A stretch of DNA of 64,000 nucleotides from Rahnella sikkimica (GCF_002951615.1 NZ_CP019062.1:992001-1056000); one strand, 5' to 3'. Counted from the first letter of the stretch, positions 18,855-26,631 are shown. Notes: generated from the sequence alone by a model not told the origin. Made by a program: numbers and translations.

Positions 18855-19264
18855 ACAACCTCCTTGTTGCGCTGGTTGCTCGATTTGGCAAGAGCCTCAG
18901 CAGTCCAAGTGCGCTCTACATCTTCCTGTCGAGCTTGGCATTCAACGTCGCAATACACTTGAGAGGCAGTATCGTTCCAGACTCTATCCGGTTCATCATT
19001 CGATACGCGCCGGCAGCAATATGGGCATTCTTGAGACCAATCATGCTCTTCGACCAAAACCTTCCATGGCACGCCACCTTTTACGCCTGCATATTTATCA
19101 AGCGCTGGAACGCGGCGGCACGATTCGATCATGCTGAATTCTGTATCCAGCTCATTTGCACCTTGGCGGCGAGCAACAATTCCAGACTTAGCGAAAACAA
19201 TGCAGCCGTACTCGTCAGCCTGAACGGAAAATGCTTTTAACTCTTGTTTGGTTGTATCAGTCAT
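18851..19264 (-). CDS. Phage protein with putative zinc-binding C-terminus
   Basis: A 137-aa protein starting MTDTTKQELKAFSVQADEYG. CPYCCRR near residue 83 and YCDVEC near residue 107 suggest a treble-clef or zinc ribbon. I chose the ATG at 19264 because GAGGAG lies 7 nt upstream; the longer frame to 19369 covers the preceding gene. The N-terminal part (DEYGCIVFAKSGIVARRQGA) resembles other early phage proteins. Function unknown. Confidence 0.65.
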   Translation of the reverse strand: MTDTTKQELKAFSVQADEYGCIVFAKSGIVARRQGANELDTEFSMIESCRRVPALDKYAGVKGGVPWKVLVEEHDWSQECPYCCRRVSNDEPDRVWNDTASQVYCDVECQARQEDVERTWTAEALAKSSNQRNKEVV

Positions 19265-19421
19265 GAGGTTGCTCCTCTGATTTAGCATCGCTATCATCAA
19301 TCCAGCACTCTCTTTGGATGCCCTGACCCTGCTGCATAATCCAGTCATTCGCCTCTTCGAATGTTTCAAATGAATTAATTACCACGTCAAACTCACTCCT
19401 AACTTTAAATAACTTTTTCAT
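19257..19421 (-). CDS. 54-aa phage protein
   Basis: Read from the minus strand: MKKLFKVRSEFDVVINSFET and then a short acidic tail. GGGAGGAAGG immediately precedes the ATG. The start overlaps the stop of the gene at 19418 and the end overlaps the next start, as elsewhere in this operon. It resembles no family I can name. Confidence 0.6.
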   Translation of the reverse strand: MKKLFKVRSEFDVVINSFETFEEANDWIMQQGQGIQRECWIDDSDAKSEEQPHD

Positions 19422-19927
19422 CCCTTCCTCCCAGCGCGCAGATTGGCGGCGACAAATACCGGAGTTACTCCAAAGCTGAATCCGTCGCGAACGTTCTGCA
19501 CTGTCAGATTAGTGCCATCCCACTTGATTTCGGCATCAGGGGTTCGGCTAAACTCATCCTCAACAGCTTTTGCGCCAATCTCAGCGATAGCGCCGTCGGT
19601 GGCTGGCGTTATTTTTGCCTGTGAAATGATATGCAGCAACTCACCATCGCACGATGGAAGCCATGGTTCGGCAAACTTAATGGCACCCCTCATGGCCACG
19701 TTCTCAGCCACCAGCCTATGCACATACTCAATGACCAGCTTGCTGTGTGCGCCTTCACCTTTGATGCCGAAAGCGTTGATGATGTTGTTCAGAGAGGTTT
19801 GCAGGGCGTCTGTTTGCTGAAGCTGGGAGAGGTAATCGGCGTATTCAACATAGTCACCGTCACCCGCCTGATTCATGACGCCGCCATCAAATAGTGTTTC
19901 GCAGTTATAGCGAATTACTTCACTCAT
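19418..19927 (-). CDS. Phage early protein, unknown function
   Basis: A 169-aa protein starting MSEVIRYNCETLFDGGVMNQ. A helical middle (YLSQLQQTDALQTSLNNIINAFG...LVIEYVHRLVAENVAMRGAI) resembles the coiled region of Ea-type early proteins. The C-terminus ends RAGRKG at an ATGA overlap with the next gene. Function unknown. Confidence 0.7.
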   Translation of the reverse strand: MSEVIRYNCETLFDGGVMNQAGDGDYVEYADYLSQLQQTDALQTSLNNIINAFGIKGEGAHSKLVIEYVHRLVAENVAMRGAIKFAEPWLPSCDGELLHIISQAKITPATDGAIAEIGAKAVEDEFSRTPDAEIKWDGTNLTVQNVRDGFSFGVTPVFVAANLRAGRKG

Positions 19928-19977
19928 AATGTGTTCCTTGAAAGAGGGTTATGCTGCCGTCCATGGCTGAATGATGG

Positions 19978-20670
19978 TTAGGCTGCGCTGGAGAATGTCA
20001 GGCGCTTGAAGATTTCACGCACACGATCAACGTCGCCTTCGCAGTACTTGGCTACCTGAGCAATTTTCCCGTCACGAACGAAGTCCCAAACCATGCTGCC
20101 GTCAATCTCTTCACCTATCTCGCTGCCTTTTCTTGGAAGGTTCAGCACCTCGCAAAGCTTATCCAGGCTGACGCGGCCGTTATGTCCAGCCCATTGGATC
20201 ATCGTGTCGAAAACTGACTTATCCCAAGGTCGCGCGCTGAATGGTATGAAGCGGGGTGGTGCAATACCAAGAACGGCGGCTCTTTGGAATATGAAGCGTA
20301 AATCGAAAGCCACGACGTTATGCCCGATGAAGGTTGGCGGAATATTCCGTGACGGGTCGTAATTGCGATTCAGGAAGTCGAACAAGCCTGCGATAATTTG
20401 TGGCTCAGAGTTTGCCCAGTCTTCGCTATAGAAGGTTTCCACCGGCGAATCTCCAGCAGCTACTGAGATAACGCAAATTTGACCACGACCACCATCGAAG
20501 CTGGTTTTCCGCCACTCTTCTTCTGCTGCTGATTCGCGGTTAGCATCGAGCCACTCTTTTATGCTTTCAGGCTTTTTGAATTGGCCGGGCGCGGTGATGG
20601 AATCGGCAATTTTCTGCTTAAAAGCTTCGTCTTGGGATGGGATTGTTTCTATGTCGAGAAAGATGTTCAT
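19978..20670 (-). CDS. 3'-5' exonuclease, DEDD superfamily
   Basis: A 230-aa protein with a DnaQ-like fold. Exo I is MNIFLDIETIPSQ (Asp6, Glu8), Exo II is TFIGHNVVAFDLRF, and Exo III is KYCEGDVDRVREIF, where a Tyr precedes the final Asp. It resembles the predicted PolB-type exonucleases in phage recombination and replication modules. It lies downstream of ssb and a Rad52-type annealase in one operon, so it probably processes DNA ends for phage recombination. Its polarity would be 3'-5', unlike lambda Exo. An RNA substrate cannot be excluded. Confidence 0.85.
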   Translation of the reverse strand: MNIFLDIETIPSQDEAFKQKIADSITAPGQFKKPESIKEWLDANRESAAEEEWRKTSFDGGRGQICVISVAAGDSPVETFYSEDWANSEPQIIAGLFDFLNRNYDPSRNIPPTFIGHNVVAFDLRFIFQRAAVLGIAPPRFIPFSARPWDKSVFDTMIQWAGHNGRVSLDKLCEVLNLPRKGSEIGEEIDGSMVWDFVRDGKIAQVAKYCEGDVDRVREIFKRLTFSSAA

Positions 20671-20743
20671 ATGGTTTCCTGTGAATTTTTTATAGCCGAA
20701 CCCCTAGCAGAGATCGGCTATGTGATTTAAGTGAACGGGAGGT

Positions 20744-21211
20744 TTAGAACGGAATGTCGTCGTCGAAATCCATTGGTGGCTCGTTGCTCTGAGCTGCTGG
20801 TTGGCTTTGCTGCGCTGGACGTGATTGCTGAGTTCCGCTCTGTGCGGGTCTACTGCCCTCTGCTTTGCCTCCGAGCATCTGCATCGTGCCGCCGACATTG
20901 ACGTGAATCTCTGTGGTGTATTTCTCGACGCCTGCCTGATCTGTCCACTTCCGTGTGTTTAGTTTCCCTTCAATGTAGACCTGAGACCCTTTCTTTAGGT
21001 ATTCACCGGCTATCTCCGCAAGCTTTCCAAACAGAATTACGCGGTGCCATTCTGTTTTCTCTTTCTGCTCGCTGGTGGCTTTGTCACGCCAACTTTCGGA
21101 GGTCGCCAGCGTCATGTTTGCTACGGCTCCACCATTAGGCATGTATCTGACGATTGGGTCATCCCCCAATCGCCCGACCAAAATCACTTTGTTTACTCCG
21201 CTATTCGCCAT
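20744..21211 (-). CDS. ssb: Single-stranded DNA-binding protein
   Basis: A 155-aa phage-encoded SSB. The OB fold runs from [19 protein letters not shown] to about residue 110 ([30 protein letters not shown]). A Gln/Pro-rich linker and the acidic tip MDFDDDIPF, which recruits partner proteins, follow. It starts immediately after the stop of the Rad52-like gene. It is expected to coat ssDNA during annealing and replication. Confidence 0.97.
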   Translation of the reverse strand: MANSGVNKVILVGRLGDDPIVRYMPNGGAVANMTLATSESWRDKATSEQKEKTEWHRVILFGKLAEIAGEYLKKGSQVYIEGKLNTRKWTDQAGVEKYTTEIHVNVGGTMQMLGGKAEGSRPAQSGTQQSRPAQQSQPAAQSNEPPMDFDDDIPF

Positions 21212-21904
21212 TTATGCCGCCTTCTTTAGTTCGGTTCCGCGCGTTTTGAATACTTCAACGCACTTAGTTTGATGTTCGGGTGATGTTGCTAATGCATTCC
21301 ATGCGGGGGTGTAAATCCCTTTAAGTTCTTCAACGTTCTGGCAATCTGAGGCTTGACTTGTAAAGTCAGTGAGGATTTCATCTGGGCTTCTTTCCAGCGT
21401 TTGTTGTGGCTGCGCTGTTTCCGCTACAGATGGTAGTGCCCAAGAGGGGAGTTTTGGTGGCATCCAGAAAATCTGTTTCCCTTCCTTAGTCTTTGCACGA
21501 TTCCACCCATTGCGCTTTTCAGTGCTAACTTCGGCGAATCCTTCCTCCAGCATGTACAGGTATCTGCCGATACCCCATTGCACGGCTGCGCGTTTCATAG
21601 CTCCTGACATGCCGCCTTTAACTGCCTCAACCTGCGTGTTTTCTGCTGCGTCCCACTTGGTGATCCACTCGTCATCTACTTTCACGGAAATACCGCACAT
21701 CACTCCCGAGTCAGGAGCGGCAGTAAATTCATTCCGCCATCCTGCTTTGCCGCAGACTTCATCAAGGCGTTTCATGATCGCCCGATTGGTCACATAGGCC
21801 AGAACTATAGCCCAAGGCTTTCCATTTGAAGTGACGCCGCATTGCTGCACTCGCCACTCAATATCTTCTGCAGCGAATGGTTCATCAAATTTATTTAAAT
21901 CCAC
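21212..21904 (-). CDS. Rad52/Rad22-type single-strand annealing protein
   Basis: A 230-aa protein of the phage Rad52 superfamily. Typical segments are IEWRVQQCGVTSNGKPWAIV, WRNEFTAAPDSGVMCGISV and VKGGMSGAMKRAAVQWGIGRYLY, the last being the family signature near residues 95-116. It anneals complementary strands and promotes RecA-independent recombination and genome circularisation. It sits directly upstream of ssb and the exonuclease. It replaces the Bet/Exo/Gam set of lambda. Confidence 0.92.
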   Translation of the reverse strand: MDLNKFDEPFAAEDIEWRVQQCGVTSNGKPWAIVLAYVTNRAIMKRLDEVCGKAGWRNEFTAAPDSGVMCGISVKVDDEWITKWDAAENTQVEAVKGGMSGAMKRAAVQWGIGRYLYMLEEGFAEVSTEKRNGWNRAKTKEGKQIFWMPPKLPSWALPSVAETAQPQQTLERSPDEILTDFTSQASDCQNVEELKGIYTPAWNALATSPEHQTKCVEVFKTRGTELKKAA

Positions 21905-22079
21905 GCTGTGCCTCCATTATCCTCTTTACCTGATTAATGGTTCGGTGATCGGCAATGGCTTCGAGTTGTGCCATTTCATCTGTGAAAAACTCGGTCGCAC
22001 CATTCAATTCCGCATGTTCTATCGCGAAATCCTCATCTTCACGCTGGTCTCGCAGGTAGTCATAATTAGTCCAGGTCAT
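21891..22079 (-). CDS. Small acidic phage protein
   Basis: A 62-aa protein starting MTWTNYDYLRDQREDEDFAI. Highly charged and helical. It overlaps the Rad52-like gene by 14 bp and starts in an ATGA overlap with the gene before. Function unknown. Confidence 0.65.
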   Translation of the reverse strand: MTWTNYDYLRDQREDEDFAIEHAELNGATEFFTDEMAQLEAIADHRTINQVKRIMEAQRGFK

Positions 22080-22279
22080 GCTGCATCCTCCTGCCTCATC
22101 ACCACAAGATGACCGCGAGACTCCATGAACTCGCGAATGTTTGCCTCATCCATGAGGGCGAGCATTTCTTTGTCTGGTAGCGTGTAGTGCAATTCAGCGC
22201 CTTCAACTTCAAGTTTTATTCCACACCCCATGGTGCCGCCGGAAATCTTCACGTCGGCGCATTCAAAAGTGATATTCAT
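22076..22279 (-). CDS. Small phage protein, unknown function
   Basis: A 67-aa protein starting MNITFECADVKISGGTMGCG. It is predicted to be mostly beta, with a short helix near EMLALMDEANIREFMES. It is coupled by ATGA overlaps to the CIII-like gene before it and to the gene after it. Confidence 0.65.
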   Translation of the reverse strand: MNITFECADVKISGGTMGCGIKLEVEGAELHYTLPDKEMLALMDEANIREFMESRGHLVVMRQEDAA

Positions 22280-22449
22280 AACGGATTCCCCTGAGTGCGA
22301 AGAAAATCAACCAAGCGGTCGAGCCAGCTTTTGTACGGTGGCGGGGTGAAGCTTGCAGATGTCAGGCAGTTTGAAGGGTGATGCTGGATGGATTTGAAAG
22401 CGTCAAAAGGGCGTCCCATGCAGGATGCCCCGGCAATTGAATATTGCAT
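22276..22449 (-). CDS. cIII: CIII-like lysogeny regulator
   Basis: A 57-aa protein read from the minus strand. It starts MQYSIAGASCMGRP, where lambda CIII starts MQYAIAG. Its C-terminal helix YKSWLDRLVDFLRTQGNPL parallels the amphipathic CIII helix (DGWKRLIDILNQPGVP). Lambda CIII is 54 aa and protects CII by inhibiting the host FtsH protease, which favours lysogeny. CCGGAG lies 6 nt before the ATG. The position in the PL operon, upstream of the recombination genes and downstream of N, is where lambda and P22 carry cIII. The middle part is not conserved. Confidence 0.68.
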   Translation of the reverse strand: MQYSIAGASCMGRPFDAFKSIQHHPSNCLTSASFTPPPYKSWLDRLVDFLRTQGNPL

Positions 22450-22466
22450 GGGATACTCCGGTTTAA

Positions 22467-23525
22467 TTAGTAATTGATTTGAACAGGTGGCTTCATGCCT
22501 GATGCGGCAGCAGCGTTCTGATTTTTAACGATGGCAATCACACATTCTTTTGCGCAGTCCGTCGAGAGACCGGCTTTGGTAAGAATGGCGATTACTTGGT
22601 TGTTGATTGTTTTCTGATGCTCGATGTTTGCTGCGCGGGCAGCAGCTTCCTCAGCGAGGCGCCGCTCTTCTGCCAGACGAGCATCTTCTTTCTGCTTGGT
22701 TTCGCGCTGGATTCGGTCGGCTTCCTGCTTGGCTTTGAGTTGCTCAGCTGCTATAGCTTCCTGCTTCTCGCGCTCTGCTTGCTGTGCCGCTGCTAACCGG
22801 TCGGCCTCAGCCTTGGCTGCCACGTCAATGCGGTCACGTTCTGCTTGCTCTGCCTGAGCCTTCAAGTCGGCTTCACGTTTTGCAGATGCTTCACGCTCAC
22901 GTTGAATCTTTTCGTCGGCTTCACGCTGCGCTTGCTCAACCGCCTGACGCTTTAACTCTTCTTCGTGAGCAATGCGCTGGCGTTCTGCCTCAGCCTTTTT
23001 CTCTGCAATGTCGCGGTCGTACTCATAGTTATCTAGCAGGGCGGTTGCGTGGGCTGCCTCAATTTGCAGGGCAAGCTCTTTAGCTTTTGCCAAGTCGAAA
23101 GCTGTGTTGTCCTTGTCAGCATCGTCACGCATCTTGCTGTAGCGTTCTGCCTCAGCCTTGGATTCTTCTTCAAGTCGGATGCGTTCCTGCTCTTCTTCCC
23201 ACTCAGTCAGCGGGCGGCGAACTTCGTCGCGCAGGGTGTCGCATTCAGAAATAAAGCGCCGTAATTCAGCTTCTATAATTTTTGGCTGCTCTTTGATTTT
23301 CTTAAGCAGCTCGCGCCCAGGCTTTTCAATAGCCGTTTTGCTGCGTGAAACCGAGGCTGAAAGTGAAGCGATTCGCGCTCGACCTTTAGCGGTGCTTAAA
23401 TCTGGGACTTCATTCACTGAGCTACGGATTTGGTCAAGAAAGCCATCAAGGCCATTTGCTACGTAGAGCGCCGGAGCCTGTTCCAGTTTAATCTCGATAA
23501 CGGATAATTCGGTTGTTTTGCTCAC
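22467..23525 (-). CDS. Long coiled-coil phage protein
   Basis: A 352-aa protein. An N-terminal globular part (TELSVIEIKLEQAPALYVANG, GFLDQIRSSVNEVPDLSTAK) is followed from about residue 110 to 315 by an Ala/Glu/Lys/Arg-rich coiled coil. A short C-terminal domain with two Cys (STDCAKECVIAIVKNQN) follows. Such proteins are often auto-labelled TolA-like because of composition alone; a recombination-associated role is suggested by its place before cIII and the annealase. I chose the GTG at 23525, 6 nt after GGAG; the frame extends upstream to 23585 but would cross a terminator. Confidence 0.8.
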   Translation of the reverse strand: MSKTTELSVIEIKLEQAPALYVANGLDGFLDQIRSSVNEVPDLSTAKGRARIASLSASVSRSKTAIEKPGRELLKKIKEQPKIIEAELRRFISECDTLRDEVRRPLTEWEEEQERIRLEEESKAEAERYSKMRDDADKDNTAFDLAKAKELALQIEAAHATALLDNYEYDRDIAEKKAEAERQRIAHEEELKRQAVEQAQREADEKIQREREASAKREADLKAQAEQAERDRIDVAAKAEADRLAAAQQAEREKQEAIAAEQLKAKQEADRIQRETKQKEDARLAEERRLAEEAAARAANIEHQKTINNQVIAILTKAGLSTDCAKECVIAIVKNQNAAAASGMKPPVQINY

Positions 23526-23585
23526 GGCGATCTCCCTATTTGGTTGGATGAAGAAGCCAGCTCTTGAACTGGCTTTTGCATCCAT

Positions 23586-23611
23586 TAAAAAAGCCGCGGT
23601 TAGGCGGCTTT
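23586..23611 (-). terminator. Intrinsic terminator in the early left operon
   Basis: On the minus strand AAGCCGCC / GCGGCTT stem with a short loop followed by six T. It lies between the gene at 23618-23875 and the coiled-coil gene. Confidence 0.85.
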
Positions 23612-23617
23612 GTTAGT

Positions 23618-23875
23618 TCATTTGATTAATGAGTACCCAGACTCGAAAGCATCTGCAGGAGAATAAGATTCATAACCTCCTTCATATTGAACGTAGTAAC
23701 CTCCAGCTTGAGGCACATGCTTAGCCACATAGTCTGATTCGAGGTCAAATTCACCGAATCCTTTTTCACTCGGCGTTACAACTGCTGTTCCATCGCTGTT
23801 AAAAACAATTTTCTCAATCTTTAACGCCCACACTTTTTTATGGCATTGGTACTTAGGCATCTCGGCTTGTGACAT
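23618..23875 (-). CDS. Conserved lambdoid early protein, unknown function
   Basis: An 85-aa protein starting MSQAEMPKYQCHKKVWALKI. The sequence (VWALKIEKIVFNSDGTAVV...GGYYVQYEGGYESYSPADAFESGYS) is a type found repeatedly in enterobacterial prophages. GGAG lies 6 nt before the chosen ATG at 23875; the longer frame to 23980 has no site. Terminators flank it on both sides, like a self-contained cassette. Confidence 0.75.
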   Translation of the reverse strand: MSQAEMPKYQCHKKVWALKIEKIVFNSDGTAVVTPSEKGFGEFDLESDYVAKHVPQAGGYYVQYEGGYESYSPADAFESGYSLIK

Positions 23876-23888
23876 GAAATCTCCAGTT

Positions 23889-23916
23889 AAAAAAATGGCC
23901 TCTGAATTAGAGGCCG
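23889..23916 (-). terminator. Intrinsic terminator in the early left operon
   Basis: On the minus strand GGCCTCT / AGAGGCC with a loop of AATTC, followed by ATTTTTTT. Confidence 0.85.
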
Positions 23917-23993
23917 AATAGCTACACAGCATTAAGGTTGATAAGTGGCGCTTATCACGATGCGCACTCAGTGAATGCACAGCAGGAAGGGGC

Positions 23994-24230
23994 TCACTTG
24001 TTACGGGCTTTCAGCATTGCGTCTGCCAGGAGATACGCTCGGCTGGCTATGCCTTCTGCCGTTTCAAAATACGAGCCTTGCGGTGTCCCATCAGGCTCTC
24101 GCGAGGCAATGTCTATAGAATTTGCGGCGAAGTAGTCACGCAATGTCATTCCGCCCTCGCAATATTGATGCATCTGAATGCCGCCATTACTGACAAATGG
24201 GAAGGCTGTGCCACCTGTTTCTTTAATCAT
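23994..24230 (-). CDS. Conserved prophage protein, unknown function
   Basis: A 78-aa protein. The motif GGMTLRDYFAANSI is shared by many short prophage proteins, followed by a helix with ASRAYLLADAMLKAR. Function unknown. It overlaps the preceding 58-aa gene by 8 bp. Confidence 0.72.
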   Translation of the reverse strand: MIKETGGTAFPFVSNGGIQMHQYCEGGMTLRDYFAANSIDIASREPDGTPQGSYFETAEGIASRAYLLADAMLKARNK

Positions 24231-24399
24231 GATTCACCTCAACTCCCTCAATCTCAGGTTTACGCAGATAAGCCGCATATTGCTCATGCGTCATATCTCG
24301 CGTTACGTTTTCACCGACTGTTTTTAGTCTGTACATATACCGATTAGCCATCCGAATGACGTCAAAGTGCTCACCGGTTAAAGTGTTAAACAGTTTCAT
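24223..24399 (-). CDS. 58-aa phage protein
   Basis: Read from the minus strand: it starts MKLFNTLTGEHFDVIRMANR and ends EGVEVNHD. CGGAG lies 9 nt before the ATG. It ends inside the start of the next gene. The segment RDMTHEQYAAYLRKPEIEG occurs in other prophage early proteins. Function unknown. Confidence 0.65.
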   Translation of the reverse strand: MKLFNTLTGEHFDVIRMANRYMYRLKTVGENVTRDMTHEQYAAYLRKPEIEGVEVNHD

Positions 24400-24421
24400 G
24401 GGGATGACTCCGATGGGGGTG

Positions 24422-24559
24422 TTACAGGTCTAAGTGGGCTGCTACTTTTTCCCAGAGAGCTACGAGTTCTGCGTCGTTAAACCCGTCGTTAAACGCCTGC
24501 TCAATCAAACCTTGAAGCACAGCGACCTCTTCATCGTTCAGTAATAATCCTTCGCTCAT
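24422..24559 (-). CDS. 45-aa acidic phage protein
   Basis: Read from the minus strand: it starts MSEGLLLNDEEVAVLQGLIE and is wholly helical and acidic. The ribosome binding site is weak (GAGACT). It is kept because it fills an otherwise empty gap in a tightly packed operon, but may be spurious. Confidence 0.45.
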   Translation of the reverse strand: MSEGLLLNDEEVAVLQGLIEQAFNDGFNDAELVALWEKVAAHLDL

Positions 24560-24598
24560 ATTGGTAGTCTCAGTTAGTTATGTGATGCGGGGTGGGGG

Positions 24599-24874
24599 TT
24601 ATCGAAGCTCCCAGAAGTTGAATTCGTTCAGGCTTTCCCTGTCCTGCTCAAAGAAGTAATCCCATACCTCTTGATGCTTATCCTGGCGAACGAGCTGCCA
24701 TCGCCAGCCTGTAGCGTCTCGAACGCGGCGAATTTTTCTTTTTACCACTTTGTCGATGTCGTAAATCACACCGCCGCCAGAACCTATCCCGTTGCGCACA
24801 ACGTCAATTTCAACTTCTATAACGCGGTACATTCTGGGTAACTCACTGGCTGCCATTACTTGGTCAAGCGTCAT
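24599..24874 (-). CDS. Small phage protein, unknown function
   Basis: A 91-aa protein starting MTLDQVMAASELPRMYRVIE, basic in the middle (VVKRKIRRVRDATGWRWQ). No family recognised. In the leftward operon with normal spacing. Confidence 0.6.
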   Translation of the reverse strand: MTLDQVMAASELPRMYRVIEVEIDVVRNGIGSGGGVIYDIDKVVKRKIRRVRDATGWRWQLVRQDKHQEVWDYFFEQDRESLNEFNFWELR

Positions 24875-24915
24875 CTCTCACCTCATAGTGCAGTTACTGT
24901 TTGAACTTGTAAGGT

Positions 24916-25227
24916 TTACTTACAGGTTGGGAATGGCTCGCGGGGCTTGTATTTGAACTCTCTCCAACCGTCTGAGAGGATTACTTCGTCGTAGCTTTCT
25001 CGCTTGTCTGCCAACTCAAGTTCTACAGCAAGCGCGTGAAGGTCATGACTCCATTTTATTAGTGTCATTGCGCGGAAATCTAAGTCAGCCTTTCGTTTGC
25101 CATTCTGTTTCGGGCTGAAACCATCCGTGCTTTTATCGCGGATATCGTGGTATTTCTTTAGTTCGCGCCGTACACCCTTCAGAGCAGAAATCATCCTGTC
25201 TATTTTTTCAATATCGACTCGTAACAT
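24916..25227 (-). CDS. Small phage protein, unknown function
   Basis: A 103-aa protein starting MLRVDIEKIDRMISALKGVR. Highly charged and helical with a basic middle (SPKQNGKRKADLDFRAM). GAGG precedes the ATG. No family recognised. Confidence 0.65.
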   Translation of the reverse strand: MLRVDIEKIDRMISALKGVRRELKKYHDIRDKSTDGFSPKQNGKRKADLDFRAMTLIKWSHDLHALAVELELADKRESYDEVILSDGWREFKYKPREPFPTCK

Positions 25228-25282
25228 TTCTCACCTCGCAATTTTTGTTGCTGACAGGAGGCCAACGGTAATAAAAAGCTAC

Positions 25283-25552
25283 CTAAGCAGCCTTTCTCTC
25301 AATGCGCTTTGCTATCTTCCAGTCGTCTGAGTAACCTTCCGAATGCTGGTAATAGTCCCAAATCTCACTATCTACCAGAGCCTCATTGCATCTTTCAGCA
25401 AGCAAGGCGGCTTCTTGTTCAGTACCAAAAACATCATTTGAATACCGGCAAACTCCAGCATCATTGATGAATAAAACATCGAAAGTTGGACCATCGTATT
25501 CACTGGAAATGTCACGAACGATTACGCCCGGCTTCATCATTTCTTTATTCAT
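25283..25552 (-). CDS. Small phage protein, unknown function
   Basis: An 89-aa protein starting MNKEMMKPGVIVRDISSEYD. A compact N-terminal beta region (TFDVLFINDAGVCRYSNDVFG) precedes a helix (EQEAALLAERCNEAL). Its leader, including the GGGGTGAGAG ribosome binding region, adjoins one copy of a 51-bp direct repeat (25560-25610). Confidence 0.62.
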   Translation of the reverse strand: MNKEMMKPGVIVRDISSEYDGPTFDVLFINDAGVCRYSNDVFGTEQEAALLAERCNEALVDSEIWDYYQHSEGYSDDWKIAKRIERKAA

Positions 25553-25559
25553 TCTCTCA

Positions 25560-25610
25560 CCCCTTAATAACGTGATATGGATGCTCGTATTTATCGCTGC
25601 GATGACCGGC
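25560..25610 (-). repeat. 51-bp direct repeat, copy 1
   Basis: Identical over 51 bp to 26632-26682. Each copy lies just upstream of the start of a different leftward gene, and the AAGGGG end of the repeat supplies the ribosome binding site. In one minus-strand frame it would read AGHRSDKYEHPYHVIKG, but no start codon belongs to that frame in either copy. Confidence 0.95.
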
Positions 25611-25627
25611 GGCGATAGTTTTTTGGC

Positions 25628-25653
25628 AATAAAAAGGCCGCCATTTGGCAGCC
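25628..25653 (-). terminator. Intrinsic terminator in the early left operon
   Basis: On the minus strand GGCTGCC / GGCGGCC (one G-T pair) with an AAAT loop, followed by TTTTTATT. Confidence 0.75.
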
Positions 25654-25673
25654 AGATTTGATGCTTTATTTGC

Positions 25674-25856
25674 TCAAAGGAAGATGCGAATCATCGCCTG
25701 ATAGTAAGCCTTGTCAAAGGTCTCATCTTCTTCGAACAGGATTAATAATTGCTGAAGCAACGTATCGTTGTTAATGGCAATCCCTGCCTTGTGCATCTTG
25801 AAAATCATGTCGCCGAGTAGGGCGCACATTGCAAGGTATCGCTCGTCAGTATCCAT
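25674..25856 (-). CDS. AriR/YmgB-like small protein
   Basis: A 60-aa protein starting MDTDERYLAMCALLGDMIFK. The pattern LGDMIFKMHKAGIAINNDTL followed by LLQQLLILFEEDETFDKAYYQ and IRIFL fits the helical dimer fold of E. coli AriR/YmgB, a small regulator of acid resistance and biofilm genes. Prophages often carry such proteins. The match is by pattern only. The ATG at 25856 is better spaced from GGGG than the one at 25862. Confidence 0.5.
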   Translation of the reverse strand: MDTDERYLAMCALLGDMIFKMHKAGIAINNDTLLQQLLILFEEDETFDKAYYQAMIRIFL

Positions 25857-25895
25857 AACCATCCGCCCCGATAAGCTAAGTAATCGGACTTTAGC

Positions 25896-26624
25896 TTAAG
25901 ACTTTTTCGATGCAGTGAATAGCTCGCGGTACTGGATGCATTCAACGCCGGGATTCATTACCTCATAGCGGGGCTTCATTTTTTCATAATAGTCGGCGCT
26001 GACTTTTCGCCATGGTGACCATATCGTGCCACTGGCGTTAATTACCCTGATTTGATATTCCGCCGGTATTGCATCAAGCTCAGTTACAGGCTCAGTGAAC
26101 CTTCCATTGATACAGGCCGCTCCGCCTTTTGTCATAATTTCTGCGACATATAAACCCGGCTCTAATTCTGGGTCGTAATGATTTTCATCAATGCCAGTTA
26201 TTATCGGGTGCCTGTATAACGGCTCAAGCAGCAAGTTATCTTCGTTACTTCTGCTCTCAGCAAACTTCTTGTCGAAGGTAAGCCAGCCGCCGACATTCCA
26301 CGCTGCCGGAACATGCTCGAATTTCATCTCTTCACTTAAGCGTGCAGCTCTCCCACTCTCTACATCAGTGTCTTTTATGCTCTCTTTCAGAGATTTGTTT
26401 ATAGCTTCAACTTTTACCAAATGACCCGCCAGATTGAATTCAGAAGCAGAAAGAACGCGTACGTTTTCCGTTAACTCCTCTACCTTGCCTAGGATTTGAT
26501 CGAGTAGTGACGCGCTGATATCAATGCGGCCTTTGTTGTACTCGATGTAATGAGGAATTATCTTTCTCAGCCTTGCAATTCGGGATTGCAGATTAGCTGT
26601 TTCGTCTTCGTGAACTTCACTCAT
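25896..26624 (-). CDS. Phage early protein, unknown function
   Basis: A 242-aa protein starting MSEVHEDETANLQSRIARLR. The N-terminal half is helical (VEELTENVRVLSASEFNLAG) and resembles Ea-type early proteins. The C-terminal half is globular (PGLYVAEIMTKGGAACINGRF, SPWRKVSADYYEKMKPRYEV). No family is certain. It is the gene directly after N, separated by the second copy of the 51-bp repeat. Confidence 0.68.
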   Translation of the reverse strand: MSEVHEDETANLQSRIARLRKIIPHYIEYNKGRIDISASLLDQILGKVEELTENVRVLSASEFNLAGHLVKVEAINKSLKESIKDTDVESGRAARLSEEMKFEHVPAAWNVGGWLTFDKKFAESRSNEDNLLLEPLYRHPIITGIDENHYDPELEPGLYVAEIMTKGGAACINGRFTEPVTELDAIPAEYQIRVINASGTIWSPWRKVSADYYEKMKPRYEVMNPGVECIQYRELFTASKKS

Positions 26625-26631
26625 CTCTCAA

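Noticed and set aside
22600..23200. Open frames opposite the coiled-coil gene
   Set aside because: They are Ser/Cys/Leu-rich antisense reflections of Ala/Glu/Lys codons and have no ribosome binding sites.
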